This document shows, in pieces, positions 28,066 to 36,171 of a stretch of DNA of 64,000 bases. Made by a program: the position numbers and the translations under genes. The stretch's first letter is position 1. Each line of letters opens with the position of its first letter. Location: positions 620,001-684,000 of the forward strand of contig NZ_SLUP01000002.1 of the NCBI RefSeq assembly GCF_004341235.1, read 5' to 3'. The notes beneath the pieces were generated by a model. It worked only from the letters and a program-made list of their open reading frames with translations, did not search any database and had not been told where the DNA came from. Origin of the DNA: Mariniflexile fucanivorans (GTDB lineage: Bacteria; Bacteroidota; Bacteroidia; Flavobacteriales; Flavobacteriaceae).

Positions 28066-29019
28066 ATGGTTGTTTCATTCCTATTAATTGTTGTTGGTTT
28101 TTTAGGTTTAATTTTTGGGGCAAATTGGCTTGTTGATGGTTCATCGGCCTTAGCGAGAAAGTACCATATTCCCGATTTGGTAATAGGTTTAACCATTGTA
28201 GCATTCGGTACTTCTGCGCCAGAATTAGTGGTCAATTCAGTCGCTGCATTTGATGGGCATTCAGATATTGTTTTGGCAAATATAATAGGCAGCAATAATT
28301 TTAACTTATTTGTAATATTGGGAATAGCCGGTTTAATTTATCCAATAACCGTACATTCCTCAACTGCTTGGAGAGAAATCCCGATATCCCTCTTAATTAC
28401 AATCGTTTTTTTTGTACTTGCAAACGATTTTTTTATCAACCAAAACTCTTTAATATCAAGACTTGACGGCATTATTTTACTCATATTATTTTTGTGTTTT
28501 CTATACTATATATTTAAACAAATGAAAACTGAAAAAATTGAAGAACTTCCTTATCTTCAAAAGTCTAATACTATGATTTGGATGTTAATTCTAATTGGTT
28601 TTAGCTGTTTACTTATTGGAGGAAAATTGGTTGTTGATAACAGTATAGAAATGGCAACAGATTTAGGAATCAGTCAAAAAATAATTGGGTTAACCATAAT
28701 TGCTGCTGGGACCTCACTACCCGAATTAATTACCTCCATAGTAGCTGCACTTAAAAAAAACAGTGATATCGCGATTGGTAATGTAATTGGTTCTAATATA
28801 TTTAACATTCTTCTTATTCTTTCCATTAGCTCTTTAATAAATCCTATAGAATATAATAAGTTTTTCAATCAAGATTTCGCCATCCTGATGGGAGGAACCG
28901 TTTTTTTATTAATAGCGATGTTTACTGGTAAAAGGAAAAAACTCGACCGATGGGAATCATTAATATTGCTTAGTTTTTATGTAATTTACACTACTTATTT
29001 AGTGTCAAAGGAATTATAA
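28066..29019 (+). CDS. calcium/sodium antiporter, CaCA family (YrbG-like)
   Basis: 317 residues with about ten membrane segments in two inverted halves. The two alpha-repeats are clear: GLTIVAFGTSAPELVVN with ANIIGSNNFNL in the first half, and GLTIIAAGTSLPELITS with GNVIGSNIFNI in the second. The paired acidic residues that bind cations in NCX/NCKX relatives are present (PEL in each). Inner-membrane exchange of Ca2+ against Na+ or H+. Full family length. It begins 51 bp after the rhomboid remnant. Confidence 0.92.
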   Translation: MVVSFLLIVVGFLGLIFGANWLVDGSSALARKYHIPDLVIGLTIVAFGTSAPELVVNSVAAFDGHSDIVLANIIGSNNFNLFVILGIAGLIYPITVHSSTAWREIPISLLITIVFFVLANDFFINQNSLISRLDGIILLILFLCFLYYIFKQMKTEKIEELPYLQKSNTMIWMLILIGFSCLLIGGKLVVDNSIEMATDLGISQKIIGLTIIAAGTSLPELITSIVAALKKNSDIAIGNVIGSNIFNILLILSISSLINPIEYNKFFNQDFAILMGGTVFLLIAMFTGKRKKLDRWESLILLSFYVIYTTYLVSKEL

Positions 29020-29087
29020 ATTCAGAACTGAAAAATTAAAAAACAGTAAAAAAGAGTAATAAAATATAAAAAATCTCTTGATGCGAC

Positions 29088-29195
29088 GTCATGGCGAGGC
29101 TCGAAGCAATCTCATGACGAATCGTCATTGCGAGGCTCGAAGCAATCTCATGATGAATCGTCATTGCGAGGCACGAAGCAATCTCTTAAATCGAA
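29088..29195. repeat. three tandem 36-bp units of the GTCATTGCGAGG repeat family
   Basis: Units start at 29088, 29124 and 29160, each opening GTCAT(G/T)GCGAGGC(T/A)CGAAGCAATCT. The third diverges after about 26 bp. The same core occurs singly at 38691 and 48902 and in partial form at 32021. Confidence 0.85.
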
Positions 29196-29403
29196 ACTAA
29201 AAGCCTATTCTCAACTCCACAAGAAACAGATTGCTTCGTTATCTGATAGTTATCGGAACTCCTAAAAATAAAGGTAACAAGTAGCAAAACATTAAAGTTT
29301 TTTTGATAATTTTCTATTTGAATTTGTTTAAAACTCTTTATAACTTTTTACTTAGTTTAAGTAAGAAAATTATAAATTTGGGAGTAAGCACATAAAACAT
29401 TAA

Positions 29404-29420
29404 AACGATATTATATCGTT
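29404..29420 (+). promoter_or_regulatory. inverted repeat in the leader of the PIN gene
   Basis: AACGATA-TTA-TATCGTT, 7-bp arms, 24 bp upstream of the ATG. It could be an operator or a small leader hairpin. Confidence 0.45.
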
Positions 29421-29443
29421 AATCACAAGGAAAACAAAACTGA

Positions 29444-31516
29444 ATGAATAAACAAAAAGCATTAACATATAGCCTTTTAGCTCATATTAGAACAACATCA
29501 TCATTGGTTAAAGGCCCTTTGGACATCTTTGTTCCTTTAATAAAAAGGGTTATTTCCAAAATGAATGAGGAAAATATTTTTAGTGGCAAATCAATTTCGG
29601 AAATTAAAGTTTATTCTGATAGATTGTATAATATTGATTTTCCAATACCAGTAATTGAAAAGATTCTCAAGAAAATTGCTAGCGAAATTAATACTGAAGA
29701 AAACATATACTTTCAATTATATCAAGACAAGTCTTTCTCTATCAAAGGCTATTTCTTTACAGAATTTGAAGAGGATATACGTAAGCACATAATTGAAATA
29801 GATAATCTTGAAAAATTATTTCAAAAATTTATTAGTACGACCGATAATGAAAATGAAGATGAAAAATCGATTTTTAGCTTTATAGAAAAAAATAAACATT
29901 CGTTATCAAAATACCTTTCCAAACAATCTGAACAAAATGGAAAAGATTATTCAGTTGAAGCACAATTTGTTGATTATTTCAAAAATATCACGCCCGTTTA
30001 CGAGTTAATCAAAGAAATTTATCTAGGTTCTATTTTAGCAGGTTATATTGAGTTTGAGCCTACAAGCGCCAAAATGAATGTTGAATTGTTACTTGACACC
30101 AATTTTATAATAGGTCTTTTAGATTTGAATACTCCAGAATCAACTCATACATGTAAAACGTTGATAAAAATTGCAGATGCACAAGGATATACTTGTAAAA
30201 TATTATCTGATACAATTGATGAAATAAAATCGCTTTTACAAGCAAAATCTTCCCATTTTGACAATTCGTATTTACAAAAAAAAATAAATCCTGAAGATAT
30301 TTATAACGCATGTGAGAGAAGAAATTTAAATAATGTAGATTTAGAAAGAATTTCTGATAATTTAGAAGTTGAACTAAGTAAATACAGAATATTTACTCTT
30401 TTTGACACACGAAAACTACTCAATAAAGCGAAATATAGCGATGAATATAAAATATTAAAAGAAAGAAGAAATTCTGAGAAAGCTGCACTACACGATGCAG
30501 CTGCTTTAATTTATGTAAAAGAGAAAAGAGGAAAGGATATTTATGACTTTGAAAAAGTAAATTGTTGGTTTGTAAATAATGCAATTTCAAGAGAAAATCA
30601 CTCAATTTATAATCCAAACGGTAAACAACCTGAAATAATTAAAGCTGATGATTTATTAAACATTCTTTGGTTAAGTAACCCTCAATCAAAAGTGAATATT
30701 TCTGATGAACAAATAGTTGACATTGGATTATCATCTTTAATTTCTTTGACCTTAAACCAATCGTTACCTAAATCTTCAATAATTAGGGAATTAGATGATA
30801 ATATTCAAAAGTATGCTGATAAAGAAATAAGTGATTCAGATATAATTAGGATTGCAACACGAATAACAAGTAAACAACTTAAAAATGTTGAAGAATTAAA
30901 TAAACTTGCAGAAACAGACAAAAAAGAATTTGTTAGTAGATTACAACAGGAAGCTAACAAGCAAAAAGAAACGGAATCCAAAAGATTTAGAATGCTAGAA
31001 ACTGCGGTAAAAGAATTGAATAAAAAAACTTCAAAAATTGAAGTAGTAGAAAAAGAATTCATAGAAAAAACAAAAGAAAAAGATTCAAAAATATCTTCAC
31101 TTTTAAATAAAGCATCAAATCAAAATAACGAAATAGAGTTTCTTAAAAATAAGCTTCTAGAAGAACAAAATATTAAACGTGAAGAGTTAAGAGAAAAATT
31201 TTATTCCAATAATATAAAAAAATGGCGTTGTAAAAGTTGGCTTGAAGTCTCCTTCTCTATCTTGCTTGTTATTATACCTTTTCTCTATTTATGCTATAAA
31301 TCAAATTGGATTGGAAATCAAATTGTCAAAACCATTCTAGAGTTAAAAACTGACTTCTGGATTGGTCTGTTAATAACGATTTTTGGATTTTTTTTCACAA
31401 AAATATCGTTACCAACTTTAGTTGGAAAGTATAGAAACCATTCAAATATTGAAAATTTCAAGAAAGGATTAAAATTACCTGACAACTATAATAAACTTGA
31501 GAAACCTAACACCTAG
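29444..31516 (+). CDS. large PIN-domain protein with coiled coil and C-terminal membrane anchor
   Basis: 690 residues. Residues 1-210 are helical with no recognised family. A PIN-like nuclease core follows: ELLLDTNFI (Asp218), SDTIDEIKSLL (Glu260) and ALHDAAALIYVKE (Asp351); the usual fourth acidic position near WFVNNA is Asn. About 485-590 is a Lys/Glu-rich coiled coil, then two membrane helices (about 601-619 and 638-660) and a short basic tail. PIN proteins are Mg2+-dependent RNases or structure-specific nucleases; a membrane-tethered one with a large sensor-like N-terminus could be a defence or stress effector. Accessory setting: repeats upstream, CTAACACC element at its stop. No partner gene is visible. 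Confidence 0.75.
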   Translation: MNKQKALTYSLLAHIRTTSSLVKGPLDIFVPLIKRVISKMNEENIFSGKSISEIKVYSDRLYNIDFPIPVIEKILKKIASEINTEENIYFQLYQDKSFSIKGYFFTEFEEDIRKHIIEIDNLEKLFQKFISTTDNENEDEKSIFSFIEKNKHSLSKYLSKQSEQNGKDYSVEAQFVDYFKNITPVYELIKEIYLGSILAGYIEFEPTSAKMNVELLLDTNFIIGLLDLNTPESTHTCKTLIKIADAQGYTCKILSDTIDEIKSLLQAKSSHFDNSYLQKKINPEDIYNACERRNLNNVDLERISDNLEVELSKYRIFTLFDTRKLLNKAKYSDEYKILKERRNSEKAALHDAAALIYVKEKRGKDIYDFEKVNCWFVNNAISRENHSIYNPNGKQPEIIKADDLLNILWLSNPQSKVNISDEQIVDIGLSSLISLTLNQSLPKSSIIRELDDNIQKYADKEISDSDIIRIATRITSKQLKNVEELNKLAETDKKEFVSRLQQEANKQKETESKRFRMLETAVKELNKKTSKIEVVEKEFIEKTKEKDSKISSLLNKASNQNNEIEFLKNKLLEEQNIKREELREKFYSNNIKKWRCKSWLEVSFSILLVIIPFLYLCYKSNWIGNQIVKTILELKTDFWIGLLITIFGFFFTKISLPTLVGKYRNHSNIENFKKGLKLPDNYNKLEKPNT

Positions 31517-31526
31517 TATAAAAAAT
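31506..31526. repeat. CTARCACC gene-end element, copy 3
   Basis: CTAACACCTAGTATAAAAAA encodes the last residues and stop of the PIN protein. Confidence 0.45.
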
Positions 31527-31640
31527 AGACATTTAAATACTTAATCTAAAATTATTAAATCAAGCAATTTTTTAGGAAAAACTGGAATATTATTATATAA
31601 TAATTGACTAAATTTTAAAAACAAAACAATAAATACAACA

Positions 31641-31697
31641 CTAATTCACACTCTTCCCCTTCTTACTACCTGCAAACAATACATTTTTAACCAAACA
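31641..31697 (-). pseudogene. relic of the 3' end of an RlmL-like gene
   Basis: Read leftward, the last codons are LVKNVLFAGSKKGKSVN and a stop, matching the C-terminus LVKYVMYEGSKKGKYMN of the intact methyltransferase that ends at 32142. Upstream of Leu the frame meets a stop within two codons. It is a decayed partial duplicate left about 450 bp from the complete gene's end. Confidence 0.7.
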
Positions 31698-31741
31698 CTA
31701 ATCAGAAGCGCAAAACAATCTCATAAATAAATAAATAAATA

Positions 31742-31960
31742 CTACTCTACTACCTCAAAATTATCCTCAAAATACGCTTTCGCCACTAACCATTGATCTT
31801 GGTGGTTTTTAGGGTTTCTTGCAATCATATCACCTACTTTTGGGCTTCCTGCTTTTGAATCTGCTTCGCTAATTGACACATTAGCATCTAATGTTTCTCC
31901 TTTAACGTAAGGTCGCATTTCGCTTACATTTTTTCGTCTATATTGTTTAAATTCACTCAT
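31742..31960 (-). CDS. small conserved hypothetical protein
   Basis: 72 residues, MSEFKQYRRKNVSEMRPYVKG..., with a strongly patterned centre (GDMIARNPKNHQDQWLVAKAYFEDNF). It has no signal peptide or membrane segment, so it is cytoplasmic. Small proteins of this type are conserved across bacteria and some phages, but I do not know a function. It lies between repeat-rich spacers, so it is probably a single-gene transcript. Confidence 0.75.
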   Translation of the reverse strand: MSEFKQYRRKNVSEMRPYVKGETLDANVSISEADSKAGSPKVGDMIARNPKNHQDQWLVAKAYFEDNFEVVE

Positions 31961-32020
31961 TTTATATCATTTAAATCTGGGTTATCAAAACTTTTACTTA
32001 ATTAGCAACTTAAACTAAAC

Positions 32021-32138
32021 AGATTGCTTCGTGCCTCCTGTGCTAGAGCGAGTTTGCAAATGGTTCTGCCAGCAGTAGAAGAAAGTTAGCATGAAATTCA
32101 ATAGTTATATTTAATGAGATTCCTGCATCCGCAGAGAT
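32021..32138. repeat. remnants of two interspersed repeats
   Basis: 32021-32037 is the reverse complement of the GAGGCACGAAGCAATCT core. 32119-32138 is a copy of the ATTCCTGC-GCAGGAAT hairpin family with a changed loop (ATCC) and one mismatch. They fill most of the space before the methyltransferase stop. Confidence 0.6.
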
Positions 32139-32141
32139 TTG

Positions 32142-33299
32142 TTAATTCATATACTTCCCCTTCTTACTCCCCTCATACATCACATATTTAACCAAGCGTG
32201 CTTCCAGTTTGGCGTTAAACAAATGTATTTTTCTTGAAGGACGTAAACCCACATGTTTTAAAGCATCGAGGTTACTGGTTATAAACCAAGCTTCCGTACC
32301 TGGATAACCTTGTTTTAAGGTATCGCCAATGTTTTTATAAAATTTTTCCATATCAATATCTAAACGCTCACCGTACGGCGGGTTAAATACCATGTGTAGT
32401 TTTTCGTCGCCTCCTTTTTGGGTTTTAAAGAAATCTTCGTGTTTAACTTCAATAAAATCGTCTAATTGGGCATTTTTTACATTTTCTATGGCTTTGGCTA
32501 CGGCACTTGGTGCTTTATCGTACCCCGTAATTTTATGATGAAAATCGCGTGTTTTTTTAAGTAAGGATTCTTCAATTTTTTCGAATAATTCCACATCCCA
32601 ATCGTTCCAACGCTCAAAAGCAAATTCTTTTCGCATCAGGTTTGGCGGTATGTTACAGGCTATCATAGCGGCTTCAATAAGCATGGTGCCAGAACCACAC
32701 ATAGGGTCCATAAAATCGGTTTGACCGTCCCAACCCGATAGCATAATTAATCCTGCTGCCAACACCTCGTTTATAGGCGCAATGTTGGTGGCTAATTTAT
32801 ACCCACGTTTGTGTAAAGAATCGCCCGAAGAATCCAACGAAATGGTACACTGGTGTCTATCTACATGCACGTTGACTTTTAGGTCGGGAAATTTTAAATC
32901 AACATTAGGGCGTTCGCCCGTGGTGTCACGAAACTTATCTACAATCGCATCTTTGGTTTTTTGAGCGATGTACAGTGAGTTTGTAAATAATTCGGAATGA
33001 ATGGTGGCATCAACAGCGATGGTTCCCGTAGGTTTTACGTATTGATCCCAAGACATTTTATATAAATTGTCATATAAATCCTTTTCGTTGTTTACAATAA
33101 AGGATTTTATAGGTTTTAATATTTTTATGGCTGTACGCAAACCTAAATTGGCTTTGTACATAAAGCCTTTATCGCCCGAAAAAGAGACGCTTCGTACGCC
33201 TGTTTTTACATCCAGTGCGCCTAGTTGCGTAAGCTCGTTTGCTAGTAAATCTTCAAAACCAAATAGGGTTTTGGCTAACATATTAAAATTTTCTTCCAT
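32142..33299 (-). CDS. THUMP-domain 23S rRNA methyltransferase (RlmL N-terminal type)
   Basis: 385 residues; an in-frame ATG at 33281 is an alternative start. The N-terminal half carries ferredoxin-like and THUMP domains (FEDLLANELTQLGA; VHVDRHQCTISLDSSGDSLHKRGY). The C-terminal half is a Rossmann methyltransferase with DPMCGSGTMLIEAA for S-adenosylmethionine binding and NPPYGERL as catalytic motif IV. Such proteins make m2G at the position equivalent to E. coli G2445. The C-terminal RlmK half of the E. coli fusion is absent, as is usual in Bacteroidota. A decayed copy of its 3' end lies at 31641. Confidence 0.9.
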   Translation of the reverse strand: MEENFNMLAKTLFGFEDLLANELTQLGALDVKTGVRSVSFSGDKGFMYKANLGLRTAIKILKPIKSFIVNNEKDLYDNLYKMSWDQYVKPTGTIAVDATIHSELFTNSLYIAQKTKDAIVDKFRDTTGERPNVDLKFPDLKVNVHVDRHQCTISLDSSGDSLHKRGYKLATNIAPINEVLAAGLIMLSGWDGQTDFMDPMCGSGTMLIEAAMIACNIPPNLMRKEFAFERWNDWDVELFEKIEESLLKKTRDFHHKITGYDKAPSAVAKAIENVKNAQLDDFIEVKHEDFFKTQKGGDEKLHMVFNPPYGERLDIDMEKFYKNIGDTLKQGYPGTEAWFITSNLDALKHVGLRPSRKIHLFNAKLEARLVKYVMYEGSKKGKYMN

Positions 33300-33319
33300 T
33301 GTTTATCTCGAATAGATTG

Positions 33320-33327
33320 CAAAAATA
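33320..33327 (-). promoter_or_regulatory. -7 box of the RlmL-like gene
   Basis: TATTTTTG on the minus strand, exact TAnnTTTG match, 20 nt before the ATG. No -33 TTG at normal spacing was found. Confidence 0.5.
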
Positions 33328-33370
33328 ATGTAATTTTGCGGTTAATTAACCAGCTTTTGCTGATAATGGG

Positions 33371-33546
33371 TTAAGGATGGCAGTCCTTCGACTGCGCTCA
33401 GGATAAACTTATCCTTTTGTTTTCTGTAAAAAAGAACCTTTCGACTGGCTCAAAGTAACAAAACAAAGGATATAGCCTAAAGCCTGACCCCGATTTTTAT
33501 TCGGGGTAACCCCAAAATAAAAAAAGTATTCCTACTTTCGTAGGAA
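33371..33546. repeat. cluster of degenerate interspersed repeats
   Basis: Within a 253-bp gap: a CCTTCGACTGCGCTCAGGAT segment (about 33381-33404), a short member of the GCCTGACCC hairpin family (33468-33513, stem CCCCGA/TCGGGG) and a TTCCTAC-TTTC-GTAGGAA hairpin (33529-33546) that ends 6 bp before the next ATG. Confidence 0.65.
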
Positions 33547-33552
33547 ATTGAT

Positions 33553-34284
33553 ATGAATAAAGATACAACTACTTGGTTTACTTCTTGGTTTGACACGCCA
33601 TTTTACCACATTTTATATAAGGATAGAGACGATACCGAAGCGCAACAGTTTATGGATACGCTTACGGGCTATTTGAATATTCCAGAAAACGGAAAAATTC
33701 TAGATTTGGCTTGTGGGCGCGGTCGCCATGCGGTGTACCTAAACTCGTTGGGATTTGATGTTACAGGCGCCGATTTAAGTGAAAACAGCATTAACTACGC
33801 CAAACAATTTGAAAACGACACGCTGCATTTTGAGGTGCATGATATGTGCAAACCTTACAACCAACCGTTTGATGCCATATTTAATTTGTTTACCAGTTTT
33901 GGGTATTTTGATAAAGATGAGGATAATTTAAGCACCATTAAAGCCATTAAAACAGATTTAAACGACTTTGGTTTTGGGGTGATTGATTTTATGAACAGTG
34001 AACAGGTTATTGATAATTTAGTGCCCGAAGAAATAAAAACGGTTGATGGCATTGATTTTAACTTAAAACGGTATGTGGAAGCTGGTTATATTGTAAAAGA
34101 TATTAGCTTTACTACCGATGGTGAAGATTACCACTTTCAGGAACGTGTTAAAGCTTTTACTTTAGCCGATTTTGAAGCACTTTTTGAACAGGCTGGAGTA
34201 TATTTATTGGATGTTTTTGGTGATTATAAATTACGTAAGTTTAACAACAAAACATCCGAACGTTTAGTAATGATTTTTAAATAG
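33553..34284 (+). CDS. class I SAM-dependent methyltransferase
   Basis: 243 residues. Motif I is DLACGRGRHAVYLNSLGFDVTGADLSE, followed by FDAIFNLFTSFGYF at motif IV. The overall pattern (TTWFTSWFDTPFYHILYKDRD at the start, NLFTSFGYFD, FMNSEQVIDNL) is a common flavobacterial type whose substrate is unknown. A repeat hairpin lies just before its start codon and may hide the ribosome-binding region. It is followed 36 bp later by a ZIP transporter gene in the same direction. Confidence 0.88.
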   Translation: MNKDTTTWFTSWFDTPFYHILYKDRDDTEAQQFMDTLTGYLNIPENGKILDLACGRGRHAVYLNSLGFDVTGADLSENSINYAKQFENDTLHFEVHDMCKPYNQPFDAIFNLFTSFGYFDKDEDNLSTIKAIKTDLNDFGFGVIDFMNSEQVIDNLVPEEIKTVDGIDFNLKRYVEAGYIVKDISFTTDGEDYHFQERVKAFTLADFEALFEQAGVYLLDVFGDYKLRKFNNKTSERLVMIFK

Positions 34285-34320
34285 GTTAATAATAGATCCT
34301 TTTACACATTTATATTTTAC

Positions 34321-34995
34321 ATGATTACATACTTGTTAACTTTTAGTGCCGTTGTTATTGGCGTTATTATTGCCTTTTTTGCAAAGGATAGAAGACAATG
34401 GAACATCAAACTTCTACTCTCTTTTAGTGGTTCATTTTTATTGGCTTTAACACTTTTTGAGCTTTTGCCCGAAGTGTACCAACATTTAGAGCCTAAACTT
34501 ACCGGACTTTATATTATGTGCGGTATTTTGTTGCAATTGGTGCTGGAGTTGTTCTCTAAAGGTGCCGAACATGGGCATGTACACATACACAAGCATGAAA
34601 CGGAGTTTCCGTGGTTGCTATTTATAAGTTTATGTATTCATAGTTTTTTAGAAGGTTTTTCTATACACGACCACAACGATATGGTGTATGGCATTTTAGT
34701 TCACAAAATACCTATTGCGACAATTATTAGTATGTTTTTATTCCAATCAAATTATAACAAAAAACAAATTGCCGCCTTTTTATTCATTTTTGCCTGCATG
34801 ACACCATTAGGCACTTTAATTGGCCATACTTGGGAAGCACTTACCGCCTATTCACAAATTATTAATGCGTTTGTTATTGGTATATTTTTTCATATTTCAA
34901 CCACTATTTTATTTGAAAGTGCTGAAGGACATAAATTTAATTTATCGAAATTCATATCTATTGTTTTAGGCGTAGCGGTGGCTTATATGATTTAG
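34321..34995 (+). CDS. ZIP family metal transporter
   Basis: 224 residues with about seven to eight membrane segments. A His-rich loop (HGHVHIHKHETE) lies between segments 3 and 4, and the metal-path motifs follow: SLCIHSFLEGFSIHDHNDM in one helix and GILVHKIPIA in the next. ZIP proteins bring Zn2+ or other divalent metals into the cytoplasm. No operator of the TGCAAC type was seen upstream, so control by the Fur-family gene at 23.8 kb is not supported. Confidence 0.9.
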   Translation: MITYLLTFSAVVIGVIIAFFAKDRRQWNIKLLLSFSGSFLLALTLFELLPEVYQHLEPKLTGLYIMCGILLQLVLELFSKGAEHGHVHIHKHETEFPWLLFISLCIHSFLEGFSIHDHNDMVYGILVHKIPIATIISMFLFQSNYNKKQIAAFLFIFACMTPLGTLIGHTWEALTAYSQIINAFVIGIFFHISTTILFESAEGHKFNLSKFISIVLGVAVAYMI

Positions 34996-35018
34996 GCATT
35001 AGGCATTAGGCAAAAAAA

Positions 35019-35098
35019 TTTGAAACTTTGCTGCTTTGCTACTTTGCTACTTTGCTACTTTGAAACTTTGAAACTTTGAAACTTTGAAACTTTGAAAC
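35019..35098. repeat. microsatellite, ten 8-bp units
   Basis: TTTGAAAC, TTTGCTGC, three TTTGCTAC, then five TTTGAAAC. A TTAGGCA triplet repeat sits just before it (about 34992-35012). The array ends 9 bp before the ATG of the next gene. Confidence 0.9.
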
Positions 35099-35107
35099 TA
35101 TAAAAAA

Positions 35108-35536
35108 ATGTTTTCAAAAGAAGAATCTAGGAAATTAAGACAAGAATTTTGGACGAGTTACGGGAAATCGTTTCCACGGAAATGGATTTTGTACGACACA
35201 AAATTAAAAGGATTTTCGTTTAAATTTCATTTTGATACGAAGAGTGCTTTGGTGGCTTTAGATTTGGAAGACGATTTAGAGTTTAGAATAAAATACTGGG
35301 AAAAGTTAGTAGCTTTAAAATCGATTCTTTTAGATGATTTTTTACCTGAAGCTATTTTTGAAGAGGAATACCTACTGGAGAACGAAAAAGAAATCTCCAG
35401 AATTTACGTGCCTTTAGAACAAAAAGTATCTATTCACAACAAAAATACCTGGCGTGATGTTATGGAATTCTTCAACGAAAAAATGAGCTTATTTGAAGCC
35501 TTTTTTGAAGAATACAAAGATGTGATTGAAGATTAA
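35108..35536 (+). CDS. DUF4268-family protein
   Basis: 142 residues, cytoplasmic, no signal. The pattern FWTSYGKSFPRKWILYDTKLKGFSFKF and WRDVMEFFNEKMSLFEAFFEEYKDVI is that of the short flavobacterial DUF4268 proteins. In longer proteins this domain accompanies restriction-like nucleases, but on its own the function is unknown. Its upstream region is an 8-bp microsatellite, so expression may vary with repeat number. Confidence 0.82.
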   Translation: MFSKEESRKLRQEFWTSYGKSFPRKWILYDTKLKGFSFKFHFDTKSALVALDLEDDLEFRIKYWEKLVALKSILLDDFLPEAIFEEEYLLENEKEISRIYVPLEQKVSIHNKNTWRDVMEFFNEKMSLFEAFFEEYKDVIED

Positions 35537-35580
35537 TTGCATGCAGATTTTTGATTAACGATTAACGATTTTAAAATTAT

Positions 35581-35636
35581 TAATTGTTAATTGTTAATTG
35601 TCAATTGTTAATTGTCAATTTTTAATTGCTAATTGA
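35581..35636. repeat. microsatellite, eight 7-bp TAATTGT units
   Basis: Units begin every 7 bp from 35581; four of the first five are exact TAATTGT or differ by one base. The array runs into the 3' end of the acetyltransferase gene and supplies its stop and last four codons (SISN). Confidence 0.9.
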
Positions 35637-36119
35637 CTTCTCCATTAGAAAATCGTCCATAAAAAACCCACCACCAATAGGCGCTTTTAAAGAACCTACA
35701 TTAACAAAACCCAATTTTTTATAAGCACTAATTGAATTTGCATTATTTATATTAACCGTTAAACGGATGGTTTTCAATTGATAACTTTTGGCTTTTTCTT
35801 CAATAAACTGCATCGCTGCTTTTCCTATTTTTTTTCCTCGAAGGCTTTTTAAAACATAAATTTTACTCAAAAACAGGGCTTTTTCTTCTTTTTTAATAGC
35901 TATGTAACTTGCAGGAACGTTGTTATAAGTAATCATATAGTAATCTACACCAGTACTAACTTGATTTCTAATCGCTTCTGCAGACTGAAAATTTTCAAGC
36001 ATATAATCTATTTGAGGTTTTCCAACCATGGGAATATAATATTCACGCCAAATTTCATCAGCTAAAATGGCAATATGTTCAATATCTTTTTCTGTTGTGG
36101 CAAGGGTAATTTCAATCAT
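35622..36119 (-). CDS. GNAT family N-acetyltransferase
   Basis: 165 residues. Acetyl-CoA loop LRGKKIGKAAMQFIEEKA (motif RGKKIG) and the NxxSIxxYxKLGF motif (NNANSISAYKKLGFVNVG). Substrate unknown; homologues act on amines of small molecules or protein N-termini. The 3' end, coding SISN and the stop, overlaps a 7-bp microsatellite, so the C-terminus may vary between strains. Confidence 0.9.
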   Translation of the reverse strand: MIEITLATTEKDIEHIAILADEIWREYYIPMVGKPQIDYMLENFQSAEAIRNQVSTGVDYYMITYNNVPASYIAIKKEEKALFLSKIYVLKSLRGKKIGKAAMQFIEEKAKSYQLKTIRLTVNINNANSISAYKKLGFVNVGSLKAPIGGGFFMDDFLMEKSISN

Positions 36120-36171
36120 AAATCTGGTTTACATTCAAAAGGTTCCCGTGAAGACAGGAATTACAAAAAGG

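Larger units (their letters stand above)
29020..29443. other. gene-free stretch with tandem repeats and PIN gene leader
   Basis: 424 bp. It contains three 36-bp tandem units (29088-29195), an inverted partner (AGATTGCTTCGTTATCTGAT, around 29228), a possible -7 box TAAATTTG (29373-29380) and a 17-bp inverted repeat (29404-29420) ahead of the PIN gene. Confidence 0.7.

Noticed and set aside
29088-29195. Three equal-length repeats that look like a CRISPR array
   Set aside because: The units are directly abutting with no spacers, and no cas gene is present.
27517-31526. Integron attC sites at the CTARCACC elements
   Set aside because: The core does not match the standard attC pair strictly and no integrase gene is visible, so only a cassette-like note was kept.
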